A stretch of DNA of 64,000 bases from Medicago truncatula (lineage: Eukaryota; Streptophyta; Magnoliopsida; Fabales; Fabaceae), in assembly GCF_003473485.1 (NCBI RefSeq), contig NC_053043.1, positions 39,532,576 to 39,596,575 on the forward strand, given 5' to 3'. Shown here one piece after another: positions 10,916 to 23,223 of the stretch. Below the pieces are notes generated by a model. It was not told where the DNA came from, made no database searches, and saw only the letters and a program-made list of their open reading frames with translations. Both the position numbers and the translations under genes were made by a program. The stretch's first letter is position 1. Every line of letters starts with the position of its first letter.

Positions 10916-13900
10916 ATGGCCACCGTACAACTCGAATCCTTCTCCCTTATTCGCTCTCCTATCGTCGCTTCTTCTCGCCGGAGCACTGCCACGTTTCCTC
11001 CATACACCGGCCTCAAGCTCCGACCAGTCTCCGCCACTCGTTTGCGGAGTCAATCCACCGGTAGAGTTTTTCCTCGCGGCGGAACCGTCGTGTGTGAGGC
11101 TCGTGATACCACAGCTGTTGAAGGTTAGGGTTCGGTTAATCTTAACTTAAAATTGATGTTCAAATTTTGTTGTTTTAGATCTGTTGATAGTGATTGGTTT
11201 ATGTGATCATATGCGACTGTGACTGAGAAATTTCAATTTTTTTCGTTGATTTTGTCGGAGAGTTATTTGGGTCACAAGCAAATTGTGAGGGACCAAATTG
11301 GTTCTTTAACCTTTGGTTAGTATTTTGGTGAATTTTTTGTTACACTGTCCAGAAGCGCAGTGGCGGAGCATCCTGGGTAGGCCCACCTATGCCCTTATAT
11401 TGGTTTTATTAGAATCAGGCTTAGCATTATTGTTTAGGGGTCCTTATGACTCAACTTAATCCAGCGGGCCAAAAGCTCTTGATTCAGTTTTTAAGGCGTG
11501 TTTGGATTCGCGTTTGCATGTCAAGTATCACGTCCGGATGCAAGCTTGTTATGAGAATACTGAAGCTAGATACCAAGCTTCTATCCAGACGTGATATTCC
11601 ACTGAAATTTCATAAAATCCACAGCAGAACCAAACAAATGACTAGTTGGTCAATTTGTCCGAACCTTAAATGGTTTGGACCAATTTGTCCAACACGTACA
11701 CTAATTTTGGCTCTTGACCATCACTCTCATCACACATATGTTCCGCATGATCACTCATCACAGACAGGTTGGTTTGGGGTTGGTCAATTTGTTTGATCCT
11801 ATGGTTTAGACCAATTTCTCAAGTCCCTCCAACTCTGTGTGCATCCCTACTTTGAAGAAAGGGGTAGTTAAAATAGTTTGATCTGATGAATTTCTTGTGA
11901 TTTGACTACATATCTGCTTACGTTGGTTCTTATGAGTATTATTGTTATGCCAGATATTATTTTTATATCCCCACAGGGATAATTTTAGACTGTGTTAGTG
12001 TATCATTCTTGCAGTCAATTTGCTAGCAAACAAACATTGAGAGTGAGGTTAGAAATACCAATTTGACATTAACTGATAGGGGAGTTCTCAGCCAGGGTGA
12101 AATGGCCCCAAGCTCATAAGACGCTAAACACAAACATACACATGCTCTTCTATATTGCTTTACCACCTACATATTGAATCCATCACTTTCTCTTGCTTGA
12201 AACTAAGTGCACCCCTCGCCTCCCCTTCTATTTCCCTCCTAGGATGAGACTAGAGGAGTAGGTCATGTGTCTTCAAGTGTACACATTGAAAAGCCTCTCA
12301 ATTATGGGTGTCGAGGAAACACAGGGATCAGGTTTCTATCATGGAGCCTCATGGGGTCTACATTGCTCTATATATCTTAAGGGAGTCACGTGTGGATAAA
12401 TATCACAATGCAGGGCTGCCGCATGACTGCGGCAATTTTTTATAAGTGCCATACAAACTGGCGAGATATGTGACATGCCAAATCCATCCCTAACTAGTTA
12501 ATAGTTTGAAACATGCCACATTTCAAACAAATATGTATTAAAATTAGGCCATTTTGGACAGAATGTTGCCAAGACACTTCAGGGTGGGTGACTAGGTTCA
12601 CAACATTTGGTTTGATCATAGTGTTAGGCTGAGTTCTCAATATTTAGGTTGGGGCTTTAGCTTATTGAACACCACACGCAAAGTTGTTGTTAACCGTGGA
12701 TAAAATAGAAATAATGGAATGCATATGGTATAGACTAAGATTAGATGCCTAAGCATAGTATGCAGTTTTTGGTTTGACCAAATGCCACTTAATGGGTTTG
12801 TTGTTTAAATAGCTGCTTACTCTAATAGTTCTGAGAAAATACTTTTTTGGACCAAAATGCAGAGCAATTCTAGCTTCATATCTCGTACAATTTTTTATTT
12901 TTTATTTTTGTTTTCTCCTTTGCAGCATGCTGATTTATCTTAGCATGAAACATGTATAGATTCTTATTCATATGCCCTGGACTGGATGACCACTTTCCCT
13001 TGAATAACTGACATATATGATGATGTCATCTCATTTACTTTTTATGGTAAATCGAGCTTGTTAAATAAACGAGTTACACAACAACATAGTGAGTAAGTTT
13101 GTGGTTGAGTCTAATTGCATGGTAAGAAGTATGTGACAAAATTTCTTAAAAAAAAGTATGTCAAAATTGATGAAATGGAACTTCCTGTAATATAAATGAT
13201 CCCACACCCATTGAGAGAGAGAATAAAAAAGCTGTTTATGAGTATTAGTGTTGGAACTCTTAGACTTAAAGGATAAATTGAATGTTGTGCGGTTCAATAC
13301 CATCTTCAGAGGGGAGCTCTTTGTCTTCTTGTGGAGGGTAGATTTTAGCTATTACCTTATTAATTTTAGGACTTCTTGTTATATAACTATAAGTAATTAT
13401 GGTGTTAGTTTTCACAATCATTTAGAGAATAGTAGCGATAAATTATGACAACTCTTAATAATCTAGATCAATCTAGTCGGTTTTGAAGCATTGAGGATTG
13501 GTGTACTGGTGGATTACCAATAATCGTATTTGTTGGTACGATGTGATCGCTGTTACTTTTCACATCCTTTGACCAATATCTTACTGTGTATTTGTTTGCT
13601 TTTTTTCAATAAGCCTGTAAAATGGTATAGCTTTTTTGGTGACTCCCAGCCAAAGAAACAAGAACCAGAACTCTGATTTTATTCATTTTAATAATCCAAC
13701 TTGAACATATATTTTTAGTAGTATTTTGTATTTTAGAGGGTTTGCCTTGATTCAACAGTAAAGTCAGGTGCTGCCTTGTGACCTTTGGGGTTACAGATTC
13801 ACAAATTCAACCGTAAGACTTTGTACATCTACCTTTCTCAGACTGCAATTAATGAGAGCTTGGCGCACTGAGCTGCATTTATGTTTTTCAATTTTTGGAT

Positions 13901-14382
13901 GCATTTATCATCTGGTTTGCATGCTTTTTTTAGATCAGGATTTTGCATCTTTGTAAATTTGCAATTTGTGATCAAAGTTTTAACCATCTTCTCATTTGTT
14001 TTCGGAGAATTGTATATCTGAGTGAAATTTTTAGTGAAGTTAAACTTACGTTTTATTGGATATTGCAGTGGCTTCTATTACTGATGGAAATTGGCAATCC
14101 CTTGTCATAGAATCTGAGACTCCTGTGTTGGTCGAATTCTGGGCTCCATGGTGTGGTCCCTGCCGCATGATTCATCCCATAATTGATGAGCTAGCAAAGG
14201 AATATGCGGGTAAGCTCAAGTGTTACAAACTCAACACTGATGAAAGTCCTTCAGTTGCTACTCGGTATGGGATTCGAAGTATTCCAACTGTCATTTTCTT
14301 CAAGAACGGTGAAAAGAAAGATACAGTTATTGGTGCTGTGCCAAAAGCAACATTGACCACAAATATAGAAAAATTCCTGTGA
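10916..14382 (+). CDS. Chloroplast m-type thioredoxin precursor
   Basis: Exons 10916-11123 and 14069-14382, separated by a 2.9-kb phase-1 intron, encode 173 aa. Residues 1 to about 65 are rich in Ser, Arg and Thr with few acidic residues, a typical plastid transit peptide. The mature domain has the canonical active site W97-C-G-P-C101, RMIHPI after it, and the cis-Pro segment [20 protein letters not shown]. Trx m reduces stromal targets such as NADP-malate dehydrogenase and peroxiredoxins using electrons from ferredoxin-thioredoxin reductase. RMIHPI resembles the m4 subtype, but I would not insist on it. The intron 3' end (GGATATTGCAG followed by TGGCTTCTATTAC) is nearly identical to that of Trx s copy 1, which ties the secreted pair to this gene. 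Confidence 0.92.
11124..14068 (+). other. Large intron of the Trx m gene
   Basis: GT-AG intron with no convincing coding content. A short GGTTTGGACCAATTTGTCC-type motif recurs around 11640-11820. Compared with 133 and 108 bp in the secreted copies, this intron is more than 20 times longer. Confidence 0.7.
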
Positions 14383-14885
14383 GATGGCAGACAAAGAAGG
14401 CTTCAGCTGGAAGTAAAGTTATTTTTCCCATTAGCGACATATCATCAAGCCAATTATCTCAAGTTTGGATGATTTGCTTTCTTAAATAATCGTTTATGGT
14501 GTTGTATAGTTATGGGATGCTTCCATATTGTGGTTTTTTTTAGATGATTATAGTCACCAATATGATGCCTTTAAAGTTTTCTGCTCTATTTTAGCAAGTT
14601 GATATCCATCTGACATCGTTGACATTTTTTCCTCCACCACCTTTCACTCAATATTGTTTATATGTACGAAGGAAGAGACATCGATTATTCCCTCTACCTT
14701 CAATATTGTCTGAAGGAGGACTTGGGTACTAACTAACGCCACATCCTACGTGTTTTAAAACTTTTGAAAGCGCTAATCTCAACCACTCTGAGTTAATACC
14801 AGTAATTATCTTTTAGAAGAAATATTGTATCTCCAATACATTATCCTATTAAATAGTGTCCCCGCATAAAAATATAGGGAACTTT

Positions 14886-15265
14886 TACTATACATCCGCA
14901 AATTACGGTGTACCGGTACTCTCGCTTACAATTTTTATAAATTAACTATCATTTTTAATGAAAAAAATAGCTGTTTGTTGACATATATATTTTAAAAAAT
15001 ATCATTTTATAAGAAAAAAACATCGTTTCATTTTTTATAAAAATCGTACTAATTATTTTTACATTTTTTTCTATTATAAGTAATAAGAATTCAGAAAAAT
15101 CAAATTTTATTGTGTTGACGTTTTTGGTAAATAAGATTTAGTTATTATAATTATAGGTGATAGAAAATAATTTTTTTCTACAAAAAATAACTCATTTAAC
15201 TATTATAATTTAAGGATTTGGTGTACCAATACATTCAAATTGTTAGATGTACCATAGAATTTGTC
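14886..15265. mobile_element. GGTGTACCG-end MITE, copy A
   Basis: It begins near TTACTATACATCCGC and GGTGTACCGGTACTC and ends TTAGATGTACCATAGAATTT. The body shares long AT-rich blocks with 15579-15983 (for example TTTGGTAAATAA and GATAGAAAATAAT). Ends are imperfect inverted repeats carrying GGTAC. No coding capacity. Confidence 0.7.
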
Positions 15266-15578
15266 AAAAATATATTCACAGATAACTAGTAGTTGGATTC
15301 TTTTAAGTGCTAACATTTTAGGAATGATTAAAACTGAATTTTCTAAGAATATGGACTAAATCATGTTTTCAATACCGATACGAAACATGTCTAAATCGGT
15401 TCAAGTTGTCAAATCTTAAACTTCGTTACAAGCCATCTTCGTATTGATACAAGCTGTCAACACTCTTGAAATTTCTTAAGTACCAATACAAAATTTGAAC
15501 TGATGCGAGCCTTCTTCGTAAAGATAGATGTTGTGTATTTTAACCGAAAATCTTGAAAAATAGGTAAAAATTTGGGAA

Positions 15579-15983
15579 TTTTTTATGGTACCCTCACAAT
15601 TTTGAGTGTACTGGTACTCTTGTTTCATAAAATATATAAATTAACGATCACTTTAATGAAATAAAAAAGTATTTGTTAATATTTATATTTTAGAAAACAT
15701 CATTTCATAAGAAAAATCATCATTTCATTATTTATAAGGATCATATTAAAAAATTTACATTTTGTCATAAAAAATAATCAATATTCATTGTTATGAGTAA
15801 TAAAAATTCTTAAAAATTAAATTTTATTTCGTCGAAGCTTTTGGTAAATAAAATTTAATTATCTTAGTTGTCAATGATAGAAAATAATTATTTTTCTTCA
15901 AAAAAAACAACTCATTTATTATTAATTTTACGACTTGGCGTACCGATACACCCAAATTTATTGGATGTACCATAGAATTTACC
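15579..15983. mobile_element. GGTGTACCG-end MITE, copy B
   Basis: Same orientation and internal order as copy A, about 0.3 kb further on. It starts ATGGTACCCTCACAATTTTG and ends GGATGTACCATAGAATTTAC. Confidence 0.7.
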
Positions 15984-16145
15984 TAAAAATTTATGTTGCA
16001 AATTTTATCCCTCCTATCAAATTCTAAATACTTACATAACTCGTTCATGCATCATCTTCACATGAAATAGAGTTCAAAAACATAAAAGTAAAATCTTTTT
16101 GGTCTTCTCCATTCTTCTCAAACCTCATAATTCTCAAAAACATAA

Positions 16146-16235
16146 TTTTTTTTTTCTGTGGTGGTTGGGGTTTGAACTCCGAATCTTGCATATATTATGC
16201 ACTGTCCCTATCAATTGAGCTAAGCTTATAAGAAA
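16146..16235 (-). mobile_element. tRNA-derived SINE
   Basis: On the minus strand there is a pol III A-box-like segment, TAGCTCAATTG (complement of 16212-16222), then a B-box-like segment GGAGTTCAAACCCC (complement of 16167-16180), then a run of A (T-run at about 16146-16155). This order and spacing is that of a tRNA-derived SINE. It sits inside the remnant first intron of the truncated defensin locus. Confidence 0.6.
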
Positions 16236-16508
16236 CAAAACAAAAATCATTTGATAATTGGGAGTTAGATTTAGGCCAAATAGACATCAAAATTATACAT
16301 CAATTTTTTTGTACAACATCAATTTTAATTTTTATATATTTACTTTAAATTTTTCTAATAATGGTAGAATTTTGATATTATTAGAAAAATACTTAGTTGC
16401 ATATTAATCTAATTTTATTAATAAAAAAAAAAATCAAATGTGGACTCTAGAAGTTAACTTAGTACAAAAATTCTAATATTGTTGTTGTAATTGTATATCT
16501 GGATGCAG

Positions 16509-16675
16509 AAGAAATTGTGGTGACTGAGGCAAACACTTGTGAGAATTTGGCTGGTACATTCAGGGGACCATGTTTTGGTAACTCAAACTGTGACTTTCAC
16601 TGTAGAACCAAAGAGCATTTAGTTAGTGGCAGGTGCAGGGATGACTTTCGTTGTTGGTGCACTAGAAACTGTTAA
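16509..16675 (+). pseudogene. Defensin second exon without a first exon
   Basis: An acceptor (GGATGCAG) precedes an exon encoding QEIVVTEANTCENL and then a full eight-cysteine domain ending WCTRNC and a stop. Cys spacing and GRCRDDFRC gamma-core match the complete genes at 22350 and 26947. Upstream, about 250 bp still resemble the intron of the 22350 gene, but no ATGGAGAAG-type signal-peptide exon is found back to the Trx m gene; instead there are a SINE and two MITEs. The mature domain is undamaged. Either exon 1 was lost, or it lies at a distance I did not recognise. Confidence 0.7.
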
Positions 16676-19291
16676 ATGGGTTGATGAATTTTCTCCAACA
16701 AGCAGAGATACATATATATGGATAAGACTTTACAGTATAAATAAATAAAAAGCATGCAGTATAACTAGCAATGCATCTATGTATATGTGTACTAAGTCGT
16801 TTCTGAATTATGTGTGTACTCCACAATATAGTGCATAACGTATAAGTTATGCACTTTTTATCATATGAAATGAAATAAACATCAATTGTCTTGGTCCATT
16901 TTGTTTGTCACTTAATTACGTATGTAGAGTAATTGTGCAAAAAGAATTGTGTTATATGTACATTCAAAATTGGACAACTTATGCAACAATCTTTGATATT
17001 GTGAGAAGCACGCAAATCAAAATCAATAAAAAATATTAAAAATTTGTAAAGAAGTTGTTGGTTATACAAAAATGATGTTCATATATCATTTCCTCCTGCA
17101 AAAATTGAAATTCTCTCGTATCAGTTGGAGTTGAATTCTTTAAGGCTCAACAACAACAATCAAGTGTTTAAATGAGTTTGGTATGATTAATACTTAAAAA
17201 GTGTTTATAATATGAATCACATACATCATTAAATGAATGAATTTAAAAAGTCAATTTTGCTTATATTTAAAAACGGATGGAGTACTTAACATTTAATTTC
17301 TCCAATTCAAAACCTCTATGTCATTAAATTTTAACGATACTTTATCTATTCATTTATAATTATCTTTATTTTTTGAAGAGGCAAAAATCATATTTGATTC
17401 GGATATATTTGAATCGTATATTGACTCAACCGTACAGTTCGATTTGGTTTGCAGTTTTTATTTTATCAATCAAGTCAAAACAAACCGCAACATTAAAGAA
17501 ACACTAATTAAACTTTTGTCACCAAGCCCAATACTCATAGAATTCAATCAATTTTTTTTATAGAATAACATGATTTTTTTTTTTTTTTTTTTACTAAGAC
17601 ATGTTTTTTCTCTTGTTAAGTTTCTTTACTTTTGATTTCAAAAATGTATTTATGTTAGATATATCTGTTGGATTAATGATTTAATTGATCAATTTATGGA
17701 TTGACAATAATCAATTATTATAGTTAATCTTTTAATATAAATTATGATGTATTGTGTTAAACACGAATTAGATGATGAATATGTGTAATTGTGTTATAGT
17801 TTCTAAATGGATCATGATAGGTTTGACTATTTAGCTAAGCTCAATGAGAGGTCCCTACCCTCAGTCGGCCGTTTAGCTTTCTAAACGTTATCCCGTCAGA
17901 CGGTTAAGCATTATGACTAGTACTATGGTGAAATCCTAAACCTAAACGGCGATGAGGGTAGTTATCTCTGTCATACTTGTTGGCAATTGTCATTCATGAA
18001 CCTAGATATAAAAGTACACAATTTCTTATTCCTTCTTCTTACTAATTATATGCTATAATCTATATCTATCTATATCTATCGATCTATGACTGAGTATTAA
18101 CACTTATCAATATCTTGAATCATAGAAACTCAATGAGAACTTTTAGAGAATAATAAAATCATAGTTTTTTGCATTTTTTACTGAAGAATGGTTGATTTTT
18201 GGTCCATGGTTTTCATTTGGTGTATGTTGATTGAAACATTTTTGGATGAAAATGAAATTGTAATATTGTTTGATCAAATTTGAAACATAGTTGAAAATAA
18301 GTTGTTTTTAACTTGATTTTGATTTTGGAAACAAATAGTTGCATTGTCTTTCAAAAAAACCGCAAACAACCGAACCAACTCAAACCGCGTTGGTTTTGTT
18401 CCGTTTTTATTTTAAAAATCAATTGAATCAAACCAAACTGCATTATTTTTTAATCTTACGATTCAAATGACTTTTAACCTCAAAATTGAACCAAAACACT
18501 CTTACATACTGGGTTATTATACCATTCAGAATAAAGTATCCTCATCGGTGTCTCCACACTCTATTTATGAACCACCTTAAGAAAAAAAAAATTCAAGTCA
18601 CCACTTTAATTAGATATGTAACATATGTTATGTTATGTTAGAAGACTATTGTATATTTCTCATATCCCACATACACAAAAGACATAACACTATTTTGGAG
18701 ACACTTACGGTTTAGGGACCAACCATTTTGCGATTTGTTTCCGGTTCTTTTCAATTTGGTAGCAGATTAAAACATAACACTCGCGTAGAAAATGGTTCAA
18801 CCTCATGGAACACATTATTGGCATTGCTGTTGGAACCGAAACCTGTGTCATGACTCATGATGATAAGGATGTGCATGTGTCTTCTCTAATTGACGCAAAT
18901 CCTGTTATTCTCTAATAATCGACGTAAATCCTGCATTTTTTGCAGCAATTGATCCATATTTTTTTGTCTGCGACGAGGTATTTGTGGGATACTTCCGTGC
19001 AGTTAAAAAATGTTTTGTTCATAGAGGAGTTATTTGAGAGTTCATCAACAATGTTGTGTATGTCGTTTTGATGGTATAAAATGGACAAGTTATTTGTTTG
19101 TAAATTGCATAAAGACTCGACAAATTTGAGATTTAATTTTCAAATATTAGTTGAATTGGAAACCAAATGGTAGAAGCACCTAGATAGATAGTTTTTTTTA
19201 TAAAAAAAAAAAGCACTGAGAAAGATAGTTGATATTAATTTTTATTTTATTTTTGAGATAGTTGATACTTTTTTTTAAATAAGACAAAATG

Positions 19292-19322
<31 letters not shown>

Positions 19323-19497
19323 TAAAAAAAAAAAAAACAACAACAACAACAACAACATGAAAGAATATAACAACAACAACAACAACAATAATAATAATAA
19401 CAAGTGTTCTCTATAGCACGGGATATATTGAAGAAAATATCAAAGTCTTACAAAAAGAATATAACCTATCGAAAAGATGAAGAAAAAAAGGTGATAA
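16676..19497. other. Intergenic region, no gene seen
   Basis: The first 200 bp resemble the 3' flanks of the other defensin genes (the GTATAAGTTATGCA-type segment). Two segments rich in AACCGCAA and TTTTTATTTTA (about 17430-17495 and 18350-18450) bracket a moderately GC-rich stretch at 17800-18010, suggesting an old repeat insertion. Simple (AAT)n and (CAA)n tracts lie at 19290-19400. Confidence 0.5.
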
Positions 19498-19665
19498 CTA
19501 GGGTACCCATGAAAGAATGGTGTGTAATTTACCCCAACCAATACACATTAGCCACATAAGCACATTTTTAAGTGGTATCTATGAACTATCTTGACCCCAC
19601 CAACAAATTGCTCATTTTCATTGGTTGATGGATAAATTACCCACCATTATTCAAAGGTAATCTAG
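19498..19665. mobile_element. 168-bp MITE
   Basis: Ends are CTAGGGTACCCATGAAAGAA on the left and, inverted, CTAGATTACCTTTGAATAAT on the right, followed by shared GGTGKGTAATTTA. The size and foldback form are typical of MITEs. Confidence 0.65.
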
Positions 19666-19714
19666 AAAAAAACCAAAACAAGGAAAGAGTGTTATTAGCC
19701 AATGTTCAAACAAA

Positions 19715-20160
19715 AAAAAAAGGGTTAAGTTACCAATCATGATAACGGAAAGCTAAATTAATATATTTTGCATTCAGCCATCAATAGGAAAATAACTTGA
19801 CCTTGTCTAAAAGATGATGAATAGAGATTTCTTTTTTGCTAAAATGTCTATTATTCCTTTCTTTCCAAATTACCCAAACACATGAAAACCAAATAACATA
19901 CATAAATAATCGTTGTATTTTTTAACTGCATGTTAAAAAGCCAAACTGCAAAAAATGTTGCAGAATTTACAATTTAAAAACAAGTGATTAGCCGATTCTG
20001 AATCACTACACCCGCTCACACAAAGCTGAGAATCTTGATTAAAGATGTCACGCATAAATAAGCTGACCTTGGTAGGAAAAGAAGGCGCTAAGTAAACGCG
20101 GATAACTTCAAAAGAATGTCATAGTGGCAAAGAAAATCTGGAACAGGAGTATGAACATGG
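19715..20160 (-). pseudogene. LINE C-terminal relic
   Basis: The minus strand gives KVSLFMRDIFNQDSQLCVSG, then CSDSESANHLFLNC, CVWVIWKERNNRHFSKK and LLDKVKLFSY in order but in changing frames. This is the zf-RVT domain and closing motif of a plant LINE. It is decayed by stops and frameshifts. Similar but unreadable sequence may extend to about 20400. Confidence 0.7.
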
Positions 20161-20405
20161 GAAACAGACCGAGCAAACAACTGATATGTTCCACTGACAG
20201 AGTAATAAGCTATCATATCTAATTTATATTGTCAATGATCATCACTGTTAACCTGTAAATTAACATTGTTAAGTAAAACACTACACTCCACTCCACCACC
20301 AGCTCCTCCTCCCACACAAACAATCGACGTCTCTAATTCCAAGCACTTCTCCCTCATCTCACCCCAAAGCAAAGATATTTGCGACCGAAAACCCTTTGAT
20401 TCATT

Positions 20406-20463
20406 GACAACTGATTATTATTATTATTATTATTATTATTAATATTATTATTATTATTATTAT
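20406..20463. repeat. (TTA)n microsatellite
   Basis: About 19 TTA units with one interruption. Confidence 0.95.
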
Positions 20464-20977
20464 CTCAGGGATCTTTTAAGTTATATGTTTATAACAGGTT
20501 AGTCATTTAAGTTTCTTTTGTTATAAATTGGTTTTTAAAGTTTTTTATTGTTATAAATTGGTCATTTAAGTCATACAATATTAAACTGCTACATATTTTT
20601 TCAGCCAACTTCGTTAAAAAATGTTTACGAATCATTTAACATTGAGGTGGTATGTTCAAAAGTGTTTATGACATCAAATATGATTACTTACTTGCCTTTT
20701 TTCTTCTTCTTTTTGAATTCAAGCTTAATTTTACGGTTAAATATTTTATCAACAATATTATAAATCAAATAATCGATCGATTTTGTTTTAAATCAAGACT
20801 GAATAATGCACATATGAATCTAGTTTTGAGAGCGATAAATTTAGACATATCAACTTAACATTTTATAAACGTTTTTAAACTGTGTTTGATGAAAATATGA
20901 TCATATAACATATATTTGTAACTTAAAAGTATGAATTTGTAATAAAAAAAATTAAAAAACTAACTTTATTATAAAGG

Positions 20978-21382
20978 CAAATTCTATGGTACACTCAACA
21001 TTTTGAGTGTACCGGTACACCAAACATTAAATTAATAATTAAATTGATTTTTTTTTGAAGAAAAAATAATTATTTTCTATCATTGACAATTATAATAATT
21101 AAATCTTATTTACCAAAAGCGTCGTTGAAATAAAATTTACTTTTTTTGAATTTTTATTGCTCATAATGAAGAATATTGATTATTTTTTATGAGAAAATGT
21201 TAAAAATTTAATATAATTCATATAAACAATGAAATGATGTTTTTTTTCTCATGAGATGGTGTTTTCTAAAATATAAATAATGATAAATAACAACTTATTT
21301 CAAAAAATGATCATTAATTTATAAATTTATGAAACAGAGTATCGGTACACCTCAATTTATGAGGTGTACTGTAGAAGCTCCC
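20978..21382. mobile_element. GGTGTACCG-end MITE, copy C (inverted)
   Basis: It starts ATTCTATGGTACACTCAACA and ends GGTGTACTGTAGAAGCTCCC. The internal order of blocks is the reverse complement of copies A and B, so the element lies in opposite orientation. Confidence 0.7.
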
Positions 21383-22050
21383 TATTATAAATATCTAATT
21401 TAAAATATCACAAATGATATTTGAGATTATTACTATTATGGTTGTTGTTTTAAGCCTTTATCTCATTATGCCTACCGATTCCACCGCTGGTTTTATATAT
21501 TGAACAATTCCATGGTCCTTGTTACACCGCAAGTCAAAGTTTTCAACATATAACATGAAGGTTACACCGCAACATAACATTAACATCAAGGTTCTTCAAA
21601 AAGAAAACATATAACATCAAGGTTGCCCAATCATTTATTGTGCTTATTATCGACTATTATATATAGTATCTACCATAAGAGACATTGAATCCATTGACTA
21701 ACAAGTATACCTACCAAAAGAGACCTTGTGGTTTATCTTTTAGAGTTGAGAAAATGATCTTATAATTTAGGGCACTTGTCGTATCCACGCCATAATAAAT
21801 AAATAAATAAAAGGCTTAGTACTATAACCACCGGTATATTTTAGTTATTGGATTTTCTCAATGTATTTTTCTAACATTTCAATACATGAATTTGAACCAA
21901 AATTATGATATGTAATTCTTTACATGTAACATAAAAATAGTACATATATTAGCATTTTCCCTAGTCACCTTTATAGCTTATAGGATAGGATTTGAATCCT
22001 ATATTTATCGACTTCACAATGTATCGTAGAAAGCTAAGAAAACCCACGTG

Positions 22051-22349
22051 GGTGTCGTATGTTCCTAGCTAGCATTAACTAATAATCTCCATTCGTACAC
22101 GTTCCCCATGCAAGACTTTTCTCTCTGGAAATTCAAACTTATCGGTCCGTTTCTTTTTATTTTTTTGTCAAAATTGTGATTATTTCAGATATACATTGTG
22201 ATAATCTCTTACTAGTGAAGCTCCCTTTGAGGCTATATATATGTGTGTCTTAAGATCATCACATATATCAAACACATCACACACAAAATATAAGACATTT
22301 AAACTGCATAAGTGATCGTCAATCATTTAAACTTCACTATCATTAAGCG
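22051..22349 (+). promoter_or_regulatory. Promoter of defensin gene at 22350
   Basis: A TATA box (CTATATATATG) lies at about 22233-22242. It is preceded by CTTACTAGTGAAGC, and further up by GGTGTCGTATGTTCCTAG at about 22054. The same three blocks occur in the same order upstream of the defensin at 26947. Conservation of just these blocks, in otherwise diverged flanks, suggests regulatory function. Confidence 0.65.
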
Positions 22350-23223
22350 ATGGAGAAGAAATCAATAGCTGGCTTGTGCTTACTCTTCCTCGTTCTCTTT
22401 GTTGCACGTAATTAGTCCATCATTCTTAGTATAGTAATTAATTATATATTCTGCATTTGTTATCTTTAACTTTCATCTTACATACGTTCTTTTTCAAAAA
22501 TTAAAGTATATATCTTTAATTTCATGTCAAAAAGAAGACATCAAGTCTCGAAAAAAGAAGGCCTAAACCCTAAAGACATCAAAATAATATATCAATTTAT
22601 TTCTTATGTCTCTATTTTAAATTTTTTACCCTTCTAATTAATAAAATAACAAGGATAAACTATTATTATTACTTTAGTTTATTGTTCCTTACTTTATATT
22701 GTTAATTCATACTTTAATACACACACCCATTTGCATAAAAAAAAAGAGAGAGATAGAAACCTAAAGAAAATATATTACCGCTCGTTTCAACTTTCTTCAT
22801 AAAAGTCTAAATGTGGGACTCTAGATCTTAACTGATTATAAGAGAATATATATTATTTTTAATTGATAATATTGCAAACTAGTACTGTTCTTCAAAAAAG
22901 AAAAGCAGTGATGGAATTGGATGGCATGTCATTTTATATTTGACGCACTCTAATTGTGATATAAATATTTGAGACTTTTATTATTATTTTAAAGGTTTTG
23001 ATTAGCAAATAATATCTACATATAATGTTCTAATAAATATTGGTGGTACTTGGATGCAGAAGAAATTGCGGTGACTGAAGCAAGGACTTGTGAGCATTTG
23101 GCTGATACATACAGAGGACCATGCTTCACGGAAGGTAGCTGTGATGACCACTGCAAGAACAAAGCACACTTAATTAGTGGCACGTGCCATAACTTTCAAT
23201 GTTTCTGCACTCAAAACTGTTAA
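22350..23223 (+). CDS. Plant defensin precursor (MsDef1-like), gene B
   Basis: Exons 22350-22407 and 23060-23223 give 73 aa. Exon 1 encodes a signal peptide of about 19 residues with a strong hydrophobic core. The intron interrupts after the first base of codon 20, as usual for plant defensins. The mature part has eight cysteines at 30, 41, 47, 51, 62, 67, 69 and 73 in the CS-alpha-beta pattern. Relative to its sibling at 26947 the gamma-core reads GTCHNFQCFC: it lacks the basic RDDFR loop and is one residue shorter. Plant defensins are secreted, mostly antifungal membrane-active peptides; a changed gamma-core loop usually changes potency or target. The 652-bp intron is unusually AT-rich. The fold is certain; the activity is inferred. 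Confidence 0.92.

Noticed and set aside
14056-14068. ATG just before exon 2 of Trx m as an alternative start
   Set aside because: It lies in the intron end GGATATTGCAG; the same bases precede exon 2 in Trx s copy 1, where they are also intronic.
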